From the NCBI GenBank assembly GCA_003252375.1, contig QKEJ01000072.1, positions 1 to 37,070 on the forward strand: a stretch of 37,070 nucleotides of DNA, read 5' to 3'. A program made the position numbers and the translations under genes. Source of the DNA: Halodesulfovibrio sp. GTDB lineage: Bacteria > Desulfobacterota > Desulfovibrionia > Desulfovibrionales > Desulfovibrionaceae. Shown here piece after piece: positions 15,675 through 24,252 of the stretch. Below the pieces are notes generated by a model. The model was not told the origin of the DNA, did no database searches, and saw only the letters and a program-made list of their open reading frames with translations. The first letter of the stretch is position 1, and the number at the start of each line of letters is the position of its first letter.

Positions 15675-15742
15675 GGGGTCGTCGGCGTCAGAGGCGCACT
15701 GTTCAAGAGGTTTGGGGTAAATAGAAAGTCCGATAACTGGTT

Positions 15743-15770
15743 AGTGTAGATAAAACCCAGAAAAAGTCAA
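15743..15770 (-). promoter_or_regulatory. candidate promoter of the mla operon
   Basis: Minus-strand TTGACT (15765-15770) and TACACT (15743-15748) separated by 16 bp, in the 137-bp gap between the SPOR-protein gene and mlaE. Five and four of six matches respectively. Confidence 0.5.
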
Positions 15771-15811
15771 TTAAATGTTCCAGTTTAACCTCTTTTAACA
15801 CTTCGCTCGGA

Positions 15812-16504
15812 TTAGTCCTGGGTCTTGCTTTTGAGCAGGGGCCGGGCGATGCCGAGCTGCTGGAGGATTTCCTTCATTTCTCTGGTGTCCTCCGGCGTAC
15901 CGCGGAACAGAACCTGAATGCGGTACCATGTGGTGCCGCTGGATTGCGCACTTTCAATGCGGGTGCGCAGTCCCTTGTCCATTATGCGCTGGGCCAAGGC
16001 TTCGGCTGCCGCCTTGTCCTTGGAAGCAGCTACCTGGTAGACGTAATTGAAGACGGCGCCGTTACTGCTGTTCGTCCGTTCCACCAGGGAGGGGGCCTCC
16101 GGGGTAGTGACAGGGGACTTTGCCGAAGGGGGGCGCGTCGCAGCAGGCGAGGAATGAACCGGCGCGGAGGCCGGGGCAGGGTCCTTCTTCAGGCGGTCAT
16201 AGAACGTAAGATCCTCTGCCTTGATGACCTTCGCTTCATGAGGAACCGGTTCGGCTGTCGGAGATGTGCCGGTTGCGTTCCGCGCATCGGTGCGGTTTGC
16301 AGAGGGCATGAACTGGCGGAGTTCGGGAACGGCTTCCTCAGGCTGATAGCCGCGACCCACGATGAGCCCGAATACGAAAACCCAGACGAAGCAGAGCAAC
16401 ATGACAACCACCAGCCCGATGCAGGCGGCAGGGCTGGCGGTGACATGTATCTGGCGTCTGCCGGTTTCCCCGGCTTCCTTGTCTCTGGAAAAGCGAATGC
16501 CCAT
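15812..16504 (-). CDS. SPOR-domain membrane protein
   Basis: A 230-aa single-pass protein. A basic cytoplasmic N-terminus (RFSRDKEAGETGRRQ) precedes one membrane helix (about residues 28-50, GLVVVMLLCFVWVFVFGLIV). A long proline/alanine/serine-rich periplasmic linker follows, then a C-terminal SPOR domain from about residue 148 (YVYQVAASKDKAAAEALAQR, then TWYRIQVLFRGTPEDTREM). SPOR domains bind denuded peptidoglycan glycans at division sites, so the topology and order resemble FtsN/DedD-type division proteins. It lies 24 bp after argS, and the argS-SPOR pair is seen in related bacteria as far as I recall. Confidence 0.88.
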   Translation of the reverse strand: MGIRFSRDKEAGETGRRQIHVTASPAACIGLVVVMLLCFVWVFVFGLIVGRGYQPEEAVPELRQFMPSANRTDARNATGTSPTAEPVPHEAKVIKAEDLTFYDRLKKDPAPASAPVHSSPAATRPPSAKSPVTTPEAPSLVERTNSSNGAVFNYVYQVAASKDKAAAEALAQRIMDKGLRTRIESAQSSGTTWYRIQVLFRGTPEDTREMKEILQQLGIARPLLKSKTQD

Positions 16505-16528
16505 GAAGCGATTTGTCCGTTCTGCCGG

Positions 16529-18181
16529 TTACATTGATTCGGGGGCGCTGACGCCCAGGAGGTCCAGCCCGTTGCGGATGACCGTGGCCACGCCCTTGAG
16601 CAGGACGAGGCGGGCGGCGGCAACGTCGTTGTCTCCGGCGTTGAGGACGGGGTTGTTGGCGTAGAACCGGTGCAGGGCACTGGCCACATCCTGCATGTAG
16701 AAACTGATGTGGTGCGGCGCCAGCTGGCGCGCGGCGGATTCCACAACGTCCTCGAACTGGTCGAGCAGTCGCAGCATGTCCAGCTCGTCCTGACCGGTCA
16801 GCGCACCCAGGATGGCCGGGGTGGCTTTGGCGGGCACGGCAATGCCGCGCTCCTCGGCCTTGCGCAGCACCGAGGCGATGCGGGCATGGGCGTACTGTAC
16901 GTAGTATACGGGGTTGTCCATGGACTGCTGCTTTACGAGGTCGAGGTCAAAGTCGAGATGGCTGTCGCTCTTGCGCGACAGGAACATGAAGCGGGCGGCG
17001 TCGCGGCCCACTTCCTTGACCACTTCCTCCAGCGTGTCAAAGGTGCCGGCGCGGGTGGACATGGCCACCTGCTCGCCGCCGCGCAGCAGGTTCACGAGCT
17101 GCACCAGGATGACATCAAAGCTTTCCTTGGGCTTGCCAAGAGCCTCGACAGCCGCACGCATGCGGGGCACGTAGCCGTGGTGGTCCGCTCCCCAGATGTC
17201 GACACACAGGTCGAATCCCCGGTCATACTTGTTGTCATGGTAGGCGATGTCGGACGCAAAATACGTGAGCAGGCCGTTGGACTTCTTCAGCACGCGGTCC
17301 TTGTCGTCACCGAAGTCGGTGGTGCGGAACCACAGGGCGCCATCCTGTTCAAAGGCCAGCCCCGCCTCACGCAGGCGGTCGAAGGTCTTGTCCACGGCGC
17401 CTTCGGCCAGCAGGGATTTTTCCGAGAACCAGACCTGGTGCTCGACATTGAAGTCCGCAAGGTCCTTCCGGATGCCGTCGAGGATGTCATTGAGGGCGTA
17501 GTCCCGGCAGATGGGCAGCGCATCGTCCTCGGGCATGTCCATCAGGTCGGGGTGCAGCTTGAGCACCTCGGCGGCAATGTCCTTGATGTATTCGCCCCGG
17601 TAGAAATCTTCGGGGTCGGGCAGGTTCTGTCCGCACAGCTGCTTGGCGCGGAAGAGCACCGAGAAGCCGAGGATGTACATCTGGCGGCCCGCGTCATTGA
17701 TATAGTATTCCGTTTCCACATCGTATCCGGCAAACCGCAGCACGCGGGTAAGGCTGTCGCCCACGGCGGCACCCCGGCCGTGGCCGATGTGCAGGGGGCC
17801 CGTGGGGTTTGCGGAAACATATTCCACCTGGGCCCGTTTGCCCTTGCCGTACTCCACGCTGCCGAACCGGGGGCCGGCTTCTTCGATGGCCGGGATGGTG
17901 CTGTGCCAGAAGTCTGCGGCAAAGGTGATGTTCAGGAAGCCGGGGCCGGCGATGTCGACATTGGCGATTCGGGGATCATGCTGCAGCTCGCCTGCAATCC
18001 GGGCAGCGAGTTCGCGGGGGCTGGTGTGGGCCTGCTTGGCAAGGACCATGGCTATGTTCGCAGCCATGTCGCCGTGCTGCTTGTCTTTGGGGGGCTCAAT
18101 GGTGGTCTTGTCGGGCCACTGCAGGTCCATGCCCGCCACGATTGCCTTGAGGGAGCCGAGCAGATGATTCTTTGCGCGCAT
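16529..18181 (-). CDS. argS: arginyl-tRNA synthetase
   Basis: A 550-aa class-I aminoacyl-tRNA synthetase. The start at ATG 18181 ([12 protein letters not shown]) gives the usual N-terminus; the open frame extends 23 codons further but without family similarity. The HIGH motif is H131-I-G-H in [14 protein letters not shown]. As in most ArgS proteins the KMSKS loop is degenerate (AMSTRAGTF). The C-terminal anticodon-binding domain ends in [19 protein letters not shown]. It is preceded by fabD and followed by the SPOR-protein gene on the same strand. Confidence 0.97.
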   Translation of the reverse strand: MRAKNHLLGSLKAIVAGMDLQWPDKTTIEPPKDKQHGDMAANIAMVLAKQAHTSPRELAARIAGELQHDPRIANVDIAGPGFLNITFAADFWHSTIPAIEEAGPRFGSVEYGKGKRAQVEYVSANPTGPLHIGHGRGAAVGDSLTRVLRFAGYDVETEYYINDAGRQMYILGFSVLFRAKQLCGQNLPDPEDFYRGEYIKDIAAEVLKLHPDLMDMPEDDALPICRDYALNDILDGIRKDLADFNVEHQVWFSEKSLLAEGAVDKTFDRLREAGLAFEQDGALWFRTTDFGDDKDRVLKKSNGLLTYFASDIAYHDNKYDRGFDLCVDIWGADHHGYVPRMRAAVEALGKPKESFDVILVQLVNLLRGGEQVAMSTRAGTFDTLEEVVKEVGRDAARFMFLSRKSDSHLDFDLDLVKQQSMDNPVYYVQYAHARIASVLRKAEERGIAVPAKATPAILGALTGQDELDMLRLLDQFEDVVESAARQLAPHHISFYMQDVASALHRFYANNPVLNAGDNDVAAARLVLLKGVATVIRNGLDLLGVSAPESM

Positions 18182-18236
18182 AATGTCGTTCTCTGATTCT
18201 TCTGATATGGATGAAATAAAGGATTGGTATGTAAAT

Positions 18237-18263
18237 CGGGGTATGGACAAGATCCATACCCCG
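18237..18263 (-). terminator. 11-bp hairpin between fabD and argS
   Basis: Stem CGGGGTATGGA / TCCATACCCCG with a 5-nt loop, 87 bp after the fabD stop and 56 bp before argS. The following minus-strand bases (ATTTACATACC) are only weakly T-rich, so it may be a partial terminator or a leader hairpin of argS. Confidence 0.5.
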
Positions 18264-18349
18264 TTTCGAACTCCAAATTATACCACACAACTTGGCACAT
18301 GAAAAGATGTCATTCGTGCCGGCCGGTGTGGCGTGTCGCCCGTCAGCGT

Positions 18350-19306
18350 CTATTGATCCGCCAGGTGGGCAGCGGCTGCCGCAAGGTTGCCTACCGAGGA
18401 ACAGCTCCAGTCGTCTCCCTGCGCCACGGGCTTGAGGATCTGGCCGAGCATCTTGCCCAGCACGCCCTTGGGGCCCACTTCGACGAACCGCCGGATGCCC
18501 GCGACGTACTGGTTGCAGATAGTGTCGATCCACATGACCGACGAGGTCATCTGCCGGGGCATGATGTCCTTGAGCGAGGCGGCATCGGCAACGGCTGTGC
18601 CGCTGACGTTGCAATAGACGGGGAACTTGGGCTTGTTCCAGCTGAGTCCTGCCATGTGGCCTTCCAGCTCCTTGGCGGCCTCGTTCATGAGCGGGCTGTG
18701 GAAGGCGCCGGAAACGGCAAGGGGGACCGCGCGGCCCTTGCGTGCCTTGACGCGTTCCGCGGCATCGGCAATGGCGGCCCTGGTGCCCGAAAGAACGAAC
18801 TGGCCGGGGGTGTTGTAGTTGGCGACGCGGATCATCTCGCCGACAGCTTCGGCAGATTCCTGTACCACGGCTTCCACATCAGCAAGGGCCATCTTGAGCA
18901 CGGCGGCCATGGTGCCGTTGCCGTCCGGGTCGGCTTCCGCCATCAGTCTGCCCCGCAGGGAAACCGTTTCCAGCACGGCGTCCACGCTGAGCGCCTCGGC
19001 GGCGGCAAGGGCGCTGAATTCGCCCAGGCTGTGTCCGGCGGCGCACTGGGGCGCGGTCTTGCCGGCAATGTGCATCCAGAGGGCCACGTTCACGACGGTG
19101 AGGGCCGGCTGCAGGTTGCGGGTGTTGGCCATTTCGGCTTCGTCGCCGTCCCAGTATATTCCGCGAAGATCGATGCCGCTTATGGATTCGGCCTTCTTCC
19201 AGAGGTTCATGGCTGCGGAATCGGCTTCGGCGAGATCCCGGCCCATGTTGGGTTCCTGTGACCCCTGGCCGGGGAAGAGTATCGACAATGCTGGGGATTG
19301 GGACAT
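18350..19306 (-). CDS. fabD: malonyl-CoA:ACP transacylase FabD
   Basis: A 318-aa enzyme that loads malonate onto acyl carrier protein for fatty-acid synthesis. It has the N-terminal FPGQGSQ motif, the nucleophile Ser93 in GHSLG, and the catalytic histidine in SGAFHSPLM near residue 203. GGAG before ATG 19306 (MSQSPALS) fixes the start; an upstream open extension has no support. Unlike the usual fab gene cluster, it stands alone here, before argS, and divergent from rsmG. Confidence 0.95.
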   Translation of the reverse strand: MSQSPALSILFPGQGSQEPNMGRDLAEADSAAMNLWKKAESISGIDLRGIYWDGDEAEMANTRNLQPALTVVNVALWMHIAGKTAPQCAAGHSLGEFSALAAAEALSVDAVLETVSLRGRLMAEADPDGNGTMAAVLKMALADVEAVVQESAEAVGEMIRVANYNTPGQFVLSGTRAAIADAAERVKARKGRAVPLAVSGAFHSPLMNEAAKELEGHMAGLSWNKPKFPVYCNVSGTAVADAASLKDIMPRQMTSSVMWIDTICNQYVAGIRRFVEVGPKGVLGKMLGQILKPVAQGDDWSCSSVGNLAAAAAHLADQ

Positions 19307-19359
19307 GTGGTCTTCTCCAGAAAATGATTGTTCATTCAACATCAGTGTTGCGTGCAGAG

Positions 19360-19388
19360 GTAATAGGGTATCTGCAAACAGCTTGCAA
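19360..19388 (-). promoter_or_regulatory. candidate fabD promoter
   Basis: Minus-strand TTGCAA (19383-19388) and TATTAC (19360-19365) with a 17-bp spacer, 54-82 bp before the fabD start. Four of six matches in each hexamer. Confidence 0.35.
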
Positions 19389-19454
19389 GTGTTGCTCCTG
19401 TGCAGTAGTCCAGATTTCCCCGGGCCGTCGGTTGGCCCCGTAAAGCAGTCTGTA

Positions 19455-19473
19455 GCACCCGCCATGCGGGTGC
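19455..19473 (+). promoter_or_regulatory. hairpin just before the rsmG ribosome site
   Basis: Stem GCACCCGC / GCGGGTGC with a CAT loop, ending 2 nt before the GGAGGA ribosome site (19475-19480). If transcribed it could limit ribosome access or mark the mRNA 5' end. No regulator is evident. Confidence 0.4.
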
Positions 19474-19488
19474 GGGAGGAATCGAGCG

Positions 19489-20145
19489 TTGAAGAAGACG
19501 GTGCATATGAATGCGGAAACGGTTGGCGCCATTGTGCGGGAGTGCGGCTTTGCCCTGACGGACGGGCAGATGGGAAATCTCGCCACCTATCTGGAGCTGG
19601 TGCTCAAGTGGAACAAGGTGATGAATCTTATCGGTCCATACTCGTGGGATGACGCCTTGCGGACCCTGCTTATGGACAGCCTGCATCTGGCCGTATTCCT
19701 GGACAGCCTGAAGCTTCCCGATGCGCCGAGTTGCTGGGATTTCGGGGCCGGGGCCGGGCTGCCGGGCATTCCGCTGCGCATTGTCTGGCAACGTGGGGAG
19801 TATCATCTTGTTGAGGTGCGCGAGAAGCGGGCCCTGTTCATGCAGCAGACTGTCGCCCGTCTCGGACTCCCGCATACCCATGTTTTCCGTGGCCGTGCCG
19901 AAGACTTTATGGAGGGGCGCATTCCGGCCGACCTGCTGCTCAGCCGTGCCTTCATGCCGTGGGAACGCCTGCTGGAGTTCGCCGGTGATCGCGTGGCCCC
20001 GAATGGCCGGGTGGTTATCCTTGCTCTTGAGTCTCCTCCCGCAGCCTTGCCTGCAGGGTGGGGGCTAGAGGACTCGCAGGAATATGCGATCGGGAGTGAT
20101 ACCCGCTATTTCTGGTCGTTGATGCCGAACAGCGCGGCCATCTGA
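19489..20145 (+). CDS. rsmG: 16S rRNA (guanine-527 N7)-methyltransferase RsmG
   Basis: A 218-aa methyltransferase (formerly GidB) that modifies G527 of 16S rRNA with S-adenosylmethionine. Landmarks are YLELVLKWNKVMNLIGP, the SAM-binding loop WDFGAGAGLPGIPL and a later SRAFMPW segment. The start is ambiguous: a TTG at 19489 has a strong GGAGGA 8 nt upstream, whereas ATG 19507 aligns better with the E. coli N-terminus but has no good ribosome site. I report the TTG. The last 40 bp overlap, tail to tail, the minus-strand gene ending at 20106. Confidence 0.9.
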   Translation: MKKTVHMNAETVGAIVRECGFALTDGQMGNLATYLELVLKWNKVMNLIGPYSWDDALRTLLMDSLHLAVFLDSLKLPDAPSCWDFGAGAGLPGIPLRIVWQRGEYHLVEVREKRALFMQQTVARLGLPHTHVFRGRAEDFMEGRIPADLLLSRAFMPWERLLEFAGDRVAPNGRVVILALESPPAALPAGWGLEDSQEYAIGSDTRYFWSLMPNSAAI

Positions 20146-20330
20146 GATTTCTTGAAGATCATCTTTGTGGCCGTTTCGTCAGCCAGCTCCGCGATGTCCA
20201 TGAGGGTTTCGAGGAATTCGAGCATCTCCAAACGGCGCTCTTCAGGGGAGTATTCGAAGTCTTCCAGCATGGTTCCGGAGCGCATGTATTCGCCGAGTTC
20301 ATTAAGGTATTTCATGTTCAGTGCAGCCAT
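20106..20330 (-). CDS. small helical protein of unknown function (74 aa)
   Basis: ATG 20330 has AGGGAG 5 nt upstream. The acidic, helical product (MKYLNELGEYMRSG, then EERRLEMLEFLETLMDIAEL) has no signal peptide or membrane segment and ends in LFGINDQK. The open frame extends far upstream on this strand but without ribosome sites and opposite the next gene, so that extension is noise. Its 3' end overlaps that of rsmG by 40 bp. I do not recognise the family; the good ribosome site and a natural amino-acid composition argue it is real. Confidence 0.65.
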   Translation of the reverse strand: MAALNMKYLNELGEYMRSGTMLEDFEYSPEERRLEMLEFLETLMDIAELADETATKMIFKKSQMAALFGINDQK

Positions 20331-20561
20331 GGAGACTCCCTTGTGCTGATGTTCGCCCGGAGCTTCGGGTGATGGGTACGGGATGTGTGCATAGCGCAAA
20401 TCAGGCTGGACGGAAAGTGGGGAATGGGCCCGGCAGGGACGGGATTTGCATTTGAATATCCTTACGGGTGCATGTAAGGTGCCCGAAGGATTCGGCTCTG
20501 GATATACTTCGCGCATCAGGGCATGTGCCCCGCAACCCCTTAAGCCCCTCAGGACTAACCA

Positions 20562-22697
20562 ATGACGTCCGACAGCATACGTTTCGACTGGAAGAAATTC
20601 GCTATCTGTGCGCTTGTCGCCTACTGCCTCGTTCTCGGCGTCCGCATGCTGCAGCCCTCGCCTTTGCCGGACCAGGTGGCCATGGTGGACGGCGAGCACA
20701 TTCTGGCGACGCATGACGCGTACACATGGCTGATCCGGGGGATTAACCCTGATCTCTTCGTGTATCATCCCTTTGCAGCCATGACCAATGACCTGGTCTC
20801 GTTGACCGGGCTCAGCCATGAAACCCTGGCCTACTGGGCTCCTCCCTTTATGGCCAGCCTGGTTGCCGTGGTCATGATCGGCTGGATGGTGCTGCTGGGC
20901 TGTCCGGAGCTTGGGATAGCTGCCGCCATTGTGACCTCTCTTTCTCCGGGGTTCCTGTACCGGACGCTGCTGGGCTTTTATGACACCGATCTTGTCATGC
21001 TGCTGTGCCCGTTGCTGCTGGCATTGGCGCCTGCCGTTTACCTGCGTGGGCGCATCCTTACACCGCTTGCGGCGTTTAGCATGTGGAGGAGCAAGGGAAG
21101 ACAGGATGGTGCACAGGAGGCTTCGCCAGCTGTCCGCACGTGGGAATGGGGCATGCTTTTGCTGGCGGGTATCGCCGGATGGCAACTGCATGAAATGCAT
21201 CCTTTCTTTTTGTACCTGTCAAAGATCTTTCCCCTTGTGGGGGTCGGGCTGGTGCTGCTTTTCGGCCGCAAGGGGGAACGGATTCCGCTGCTCGCCGGAA
21301 TGGCCGTGTACGGCTTGCCGCTGGGGGGCGGCTGGGTAGGTATTGCTGCCGCCCTGCTGGTGCTGGGCCTGCTGCTTTTTCCCGAACGAGGAGACCGCGT
21401 GCTTGCCAACAGGTATGCCGGGGTTGTGCTGGTTCTCGGAATTCTTGTCATCGGCCTGAACGGTACGTTCTGGTCCACCCTGTTTGCCAGTATCGGCTCT
21501 TATCTCAAGCCTGTGGATAATGCCGGGGAATCGGCAGGCGCAAACCTGCACGTTGTGTTTCCTTCGGTGGTGCAGAGCGTCATTGAAGCGCAGAATCTGG
21601 CCGTTAAGGAGATGCTGCAGTACTTCTACACATATCCCTGGGTTGCCCTTGTCGGATGTGTAGGATTTCTGTTTGCCATACTTTTTGAACCGGTGCTGGC
21701 CTTTATGGCACCGCTCTTCGTTCTTGGGCTGCTGAGCTTCAAGCTCGGGGGGCGCATGACCATGTTCGCCGGGCCAGCCCTTGGAGTGGGCATTTGCTAT
21801 CCCCTGCACTGGATGCTGCACAGGTTCCTTGCATCGCGTTATGCAAAGCCTGCACTGCGGTATGCTCTGGGTGGGGGACTGGCATTTCTGCTTGCGGTCC
21901 CTGTCTGGGCTCAGATGGCCTACATGCCGGTTACGCCCTTCATTTCCGCTCCGCATGTCAAGGCGCTCAAGGAGATAAGGACGAACACTGATCCGGGCGG
22001 GACCGTTTGGACCTGGTGGGACTGGGGCTATGCAACGCAGTTCTTTACCCGCAAGTGGACCTTTTCGGACGGCGCCCGGCACAGCTCCGACTCCCTTTAT
22101 CCCATGGCGGCCATCTATACCACTGACAGCCCCCGCTTTGCCAACCAGTTCATCAAGTATATCGTGACACACCAGGGAAATGTGTTTCGGGCATGGGCCG
22201 GAAAGAGCGAGCAGGAGGTTGTTTCCCTCCTGCATGATCTCGGCACCAAGGATATGGAGTTCCAGTTGCCAGAGAAGCAGTATCTGGTGGTGACGGTGGA
22301 CTCTCTCAAGCTGGGGGAATGGATTACGAGGTTCGGCTCTTGGGACTTCGCGGCCAAAACCATGAGCGGGTACAAGGTGACGAAACTGGGTCAGATAAGT
22401 CTGAATTCGCAGTTCGGAGCCTTTGCCGAAACCACCGGGAAGCTGAAGACCCCCATCCCTATGGAGAGTGTGGACATTCTGACCCCTCAGGGCGTGCAGC
22501 ATAAGGATTACTTCCGGTTCAACGGCGTGCACCTGGTGATCGATACGTTGTCGGATACGCGGTATGTCATGGATGCCGGCATGTATGACAGCATGATGGT
22601 GCGTCTGCTTGTCGGTGACCCCCAGTCCGAGGATATTCGACCGTATTTCAAGCTTGTTTTCGGGAACGTGCACACCCGCGTATACGAGGTGCTGTAG
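20562..22697 (+). CDS. STT3/PglB-type oligosaccharyltransferase
   Basis: A 711-aa membrane enzyme with about 13 N-terminal helices and a periplasmic C-terminal domain from about residue 455. It carries all STT3 hallmarks. The first acidic motif is in THDAYTW (Asp52). The second, D141-T-D143 in GFYDTD, is a metal-binding DxD motif as in Campylobacter PglB. The external loop Glu342 in SVIEAQ corresponds to the TIxE motif, and W485-W-D-W-G-Y490 is the sequon-reading WWDxGY motif. It should transfer a lipid-linked glycan to asparagine side chains of exported proteins. Activity of a Desulfovibrio PglB homologue has been reported. No glycan-synthesis genes are adjacent; a lone glycosyltransferase lies 13 kb away. 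The 230 bp upstream hold no gene. Confidence 0.92.
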   Translation: MTSDSIRFDWKKFAICALVAYCLVLGVRMLQPSPLPDQVAMVDGEHILATHDAYTWLIRGINPDLFVYHPFAAMTNDLVSLTGLSHETLAYWAPPFMASLVAVVMIGWMVLLGCPELGIAAAIVTSLSPGFLYRTLLGFYDTDLVMLLCPLLLALAPAVYLRGRILTPLAAFSMWRSKGRQDGAQEASPAVRTWEWGMLLLAGIAGWQLHEMHPFFLYLSKIFPLVGVGLVLLFGRKGERIPLLAGMAVYGLPLGGGWVGIAAALLVLGLLLFPERGDRVLANRYAGVVLVLGILVIGLNGTFWSTLFASIGSYLKPVDNAGESAGANLHVVFPSVVQSVIEAQNLAVKEMLQYFYTYPWVALVGCVGFLFAILFEPVLAFMAPLFVLGLLSFKLGGRMTMFAGPALGVGICYPLHWMLHRFLASRYAKPALRYALGGGLAFLLAVPVWAQMAYMPVTPFISAPHVKALKEIRTNTDPGGTVWTWWDWGYATQFFTRKWTFSDGARHSSDSLYPMAAIYTTDSPRFANQFIKYIVTHQGNVFRAWAGKSEQEVVSLLHDLGTKDMEFQLPEKQYLVVTVDSLKLGEWITRFGSWDFAAKTMSGYKVTKLGQISLNSQFGAFAETTGKLKTPIPMESVDILTPQGVQHKDYFRFNGVHLVIDTLSDTRYVMDAGMYDSMMVRLLVGDPQSEDIRPYFKLVFGNVHTRVYEVL

Positions 22698-22712
22698 ACG
22701 TTCCCTGTCGGA

Positions 22713-23183
22713 TCAGACGTGATGGTAGGGGCTGCCCCGCAAAATGGCGTCGGCCCTGTACAGCTGTTCGTAAAGCAGGACGCGCGCCATTTCATGCGTG
22801 AAGGTCATGGGCGAAAGGCTGATGGTGTGACGGCACGCTGTCAGCACCGCCGGCGACAGACCGAAGGCTCCGCCGATGATGAAGCAGGGGACGCGATTGC
22901 CGTCCAGTGACAGGTCTTCCAGAAAGGCGGCAAACCGTACGGAAGGGTAGGTCTTGCCGTGCTCGTCCATGCCGATGGGAATGTCGGCAGGCGAAAGGGC
23001 GGCCAGTATCCGGTTTCCTTCCTCAATATTGCGCTCGGCTGTGGGCAGCTTGGCATTTCCGTCCTTGACGAGAACCTCCTGAATCTTGAGGGAGTGGCCA
23101 AGCCGTTTGCGGTAGTGCGTGACCGCATCCGCCCAGAAGGGCTCCTTGATCTTGCCGACGGCAATCAATTTGATATGTTTCAT
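22713..23183 (-). CDS. rlmH: 23S rRNA pseudouridine-1915 N3-methyltransferase RlmH
   Basis: A 156-aa SPOUT methyltransferase of the usual length. It methylates pseudouridine 1915 in 23S rRNA on assembled ribosomes. The SAM-binding knot is seen in FIIGGAFGLSP and the C-terminal block in THEMARVLLYEQLYRADAI followed by GSPYHHV, the invariant end. It converges on the oligosaccharyltransferase gene, with 15 bp between stops, and is divergent from the TsaC-type gene. Confidence 0.95.
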   Translation of the reverse strand: MKHIKLIAVGKIKEPFWADAVTHYRKRLGHSLKIQEVLVKDGNAKLPTAERNIEEGNRILAALSPADIPIGMDEHGKTYPSVRFAAFLEDLSLDGNRVPCFIIGGAFGLSPAVLTACRHTISLSPMTFTHEMARVLLYEQLYRADAILRGSPYHHV

Positions 23184-23314
23184 GCAGGTGGTATCCGGGC
23201 CCGGTATCGTCGGGCATCATGTGTTGGTGTCCTGAGGCGCAGCGGCCTCTTTTCTTGTATACTGCATTCCTACGGTCCTCAACCGTTGCGAATCGCTGCG
23301 GAGAGCATGTGTCC

Positions 23315-23944
23315 ATGAACGGACTTTCGATTGATACGATGGCCCTTGAAGAGGCCGCAGCGTCGCTCCGTAACGGAGAGGTGCTCTGCTATCCCACGGA
23401 GACGTTCTTTGCCGTGGGCTGCTCGGCTTTTGATGTCAACGCTATTGTCCGTGTGTATGCGGCCAAGCGACGGCCCGATTCCATGCCGTTGCCCGTTATC
23501 GTGGGCAGCCGTGAGCAACTGGACATGCTTACGGATGTCCGTTCCCCTCTTGTGGACAAGCTGGCCGATCATTTCTGGCCCGGATCCCTTTCCATTCTGG
23601 TGACCGCCTCGGATGCCGTTCCTGCGATTCTTACCGGAGAAACCGGGAGGGTCGCCGTGCGTCTCACCCCCCACCCTGTCGCCGGAGCCCTCTGTCTTGC
23701 CGCAGGCGTGCCGCTTGTCTCAACCAGCGCCAATCTGAGTGGGCATCCCGCCGTGACCGAGGGGCGCTGTCTTGATCCGGAGCTTGTACGGGCTACGGGG
23801 GGCATTCTTGACCTGCCTCCAGCCCCAGCCGGGGGCAGGGCCTCAACGCTTGTGGAAATTGTCGGTCCGGATGCCGTGCGCATCCTCCGCAGCGGGGCCG
23901 TGGAGGCCGCGGATATTGCAGCCTCCGGAATTCTGGTCGCATAG
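23315..23944 (+). CDS. TsaC/Sua5/YrdC-family threonylcarbamoyl-AMP synthase
   Basis: A 209-aa protein with the YrdC fold that makes threonylcarbamoyl-adenylate for the t6A modification of tRNA. Family segments are YPTETFFAVGCSAF, VYAAKRRP, WPGSLSILV, RVAVRLTPHPVA and STSANLSGHPA. The start is set at ATG 23315; an in-frame GTG at 23309 has GGAG at closer spacing and is an alternative. A long open extension upstream lacks similarity. The KRRP loop keeps the basic residues that bind nucleotide. The gene is single, followed by about 300 bp without genes. Confidence 0.92.
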   Translation: MNGLSIDTMALEEAAASLRNGEVLCYPTETFFAVGCSAFDVNAIVRVYAAKRRPDSMPLPVIVGSREQLDMLTDVRSPLVDKLADHFWPGSLSILVTASDAVPAILTGETGRVAVRLTPHPVAGALCLAAGVPLVSTSANLSGHPAVTEGRCLDPELVRATGGILDLPPAPAGGRASTLVEIVGPDAVRILRSGAVEAADIAASGILVA

Positions 23945-24001
23945 CAGCAGTACAAAAACTTGAATTGTCCTGCGGCCCCCAGAGCGGGCAGAGGCGTGCA
24001 G

Positions 24002-24037
24002 GTACAATTTGTTGTACTTCAAAGGGACAATTGTTCC
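24002..24037. promoter_or_regulatory. two adjacent palindromes in a 308-bp gene-free stretch
   Basis: GTACAA-TTTG-TTGTAC (24002-24017) and GGGACAA-TTGTTCC (24024-24037, one mismatch) lie side by side, 22 bp centre to centre, about two helical turns. They lie between the TsaC-type gene and two terminators. They look like an operator pair. No clear promoter hexamers are seen around them. Confidence 0.35.
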
Positions 24038-24124
24038 GCGGCTGCTTTGTGTGTATGGGCTGTAAAAACAGTGTGTTGTGGGCTTGCTTTGTTGTTTTTT
24101 ATTTCCTGGCCCGCATTGTGCATT

Positions 24125-24147
24125 AAGAAGTGCATCTTCTTCTTTTT
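24125..24147 (+). terminator. weak terminator-like hairpin
   Basis: Stem AAGAAG / CTTCTT with a TGCAT loop, followed by CTTTTT. The stem is AT-rich and weak; the stronger terminator follows 8 bp later. Confidence 0.4.
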
Positions 24148-24154
24148 GCAAAAG

Positions 24155-24191
24155 ACGGCCTTCGGGGATGGCGCCCTGAAGGCCGTTTTTT
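24155..24191 (+). terminator. intrinsic terminator before the Nudix gene
   Basis: Stem ACGGCCTTC / GAAGGCCGT, extended inside by GGG/CCC, followed by TTTTTT. It lies 210 bp after the TsaC-type gene stop, far for a gene-end terminator, so it may end a transcript that starts in the gene-free stretch 23945-24154. Confidence 0.85.
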
Positions 24192-24252
24192 ATATGCTTG
24201 TCGGTTTTATTCCGTCGTGGGCTGGTGTATTATTCTGAAAAAGGGAGCACAT

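Noticed and set aside
21219-22673. A 484-codon minus-strand open frame opposite the oligosaccharyltransferase gene
   Set aside because: Composition (many His, Gln, Gly) and lack of any motif mark it as a shadow of the STT3-type gene.
23960-24238. A 92-codon plus-strand open frame between the TsaC-type and Nudix genes
   Set aside because: It would run through two terminator hairpins, has no ribosome site and is cysteine/phenylalanine-rich without motif.
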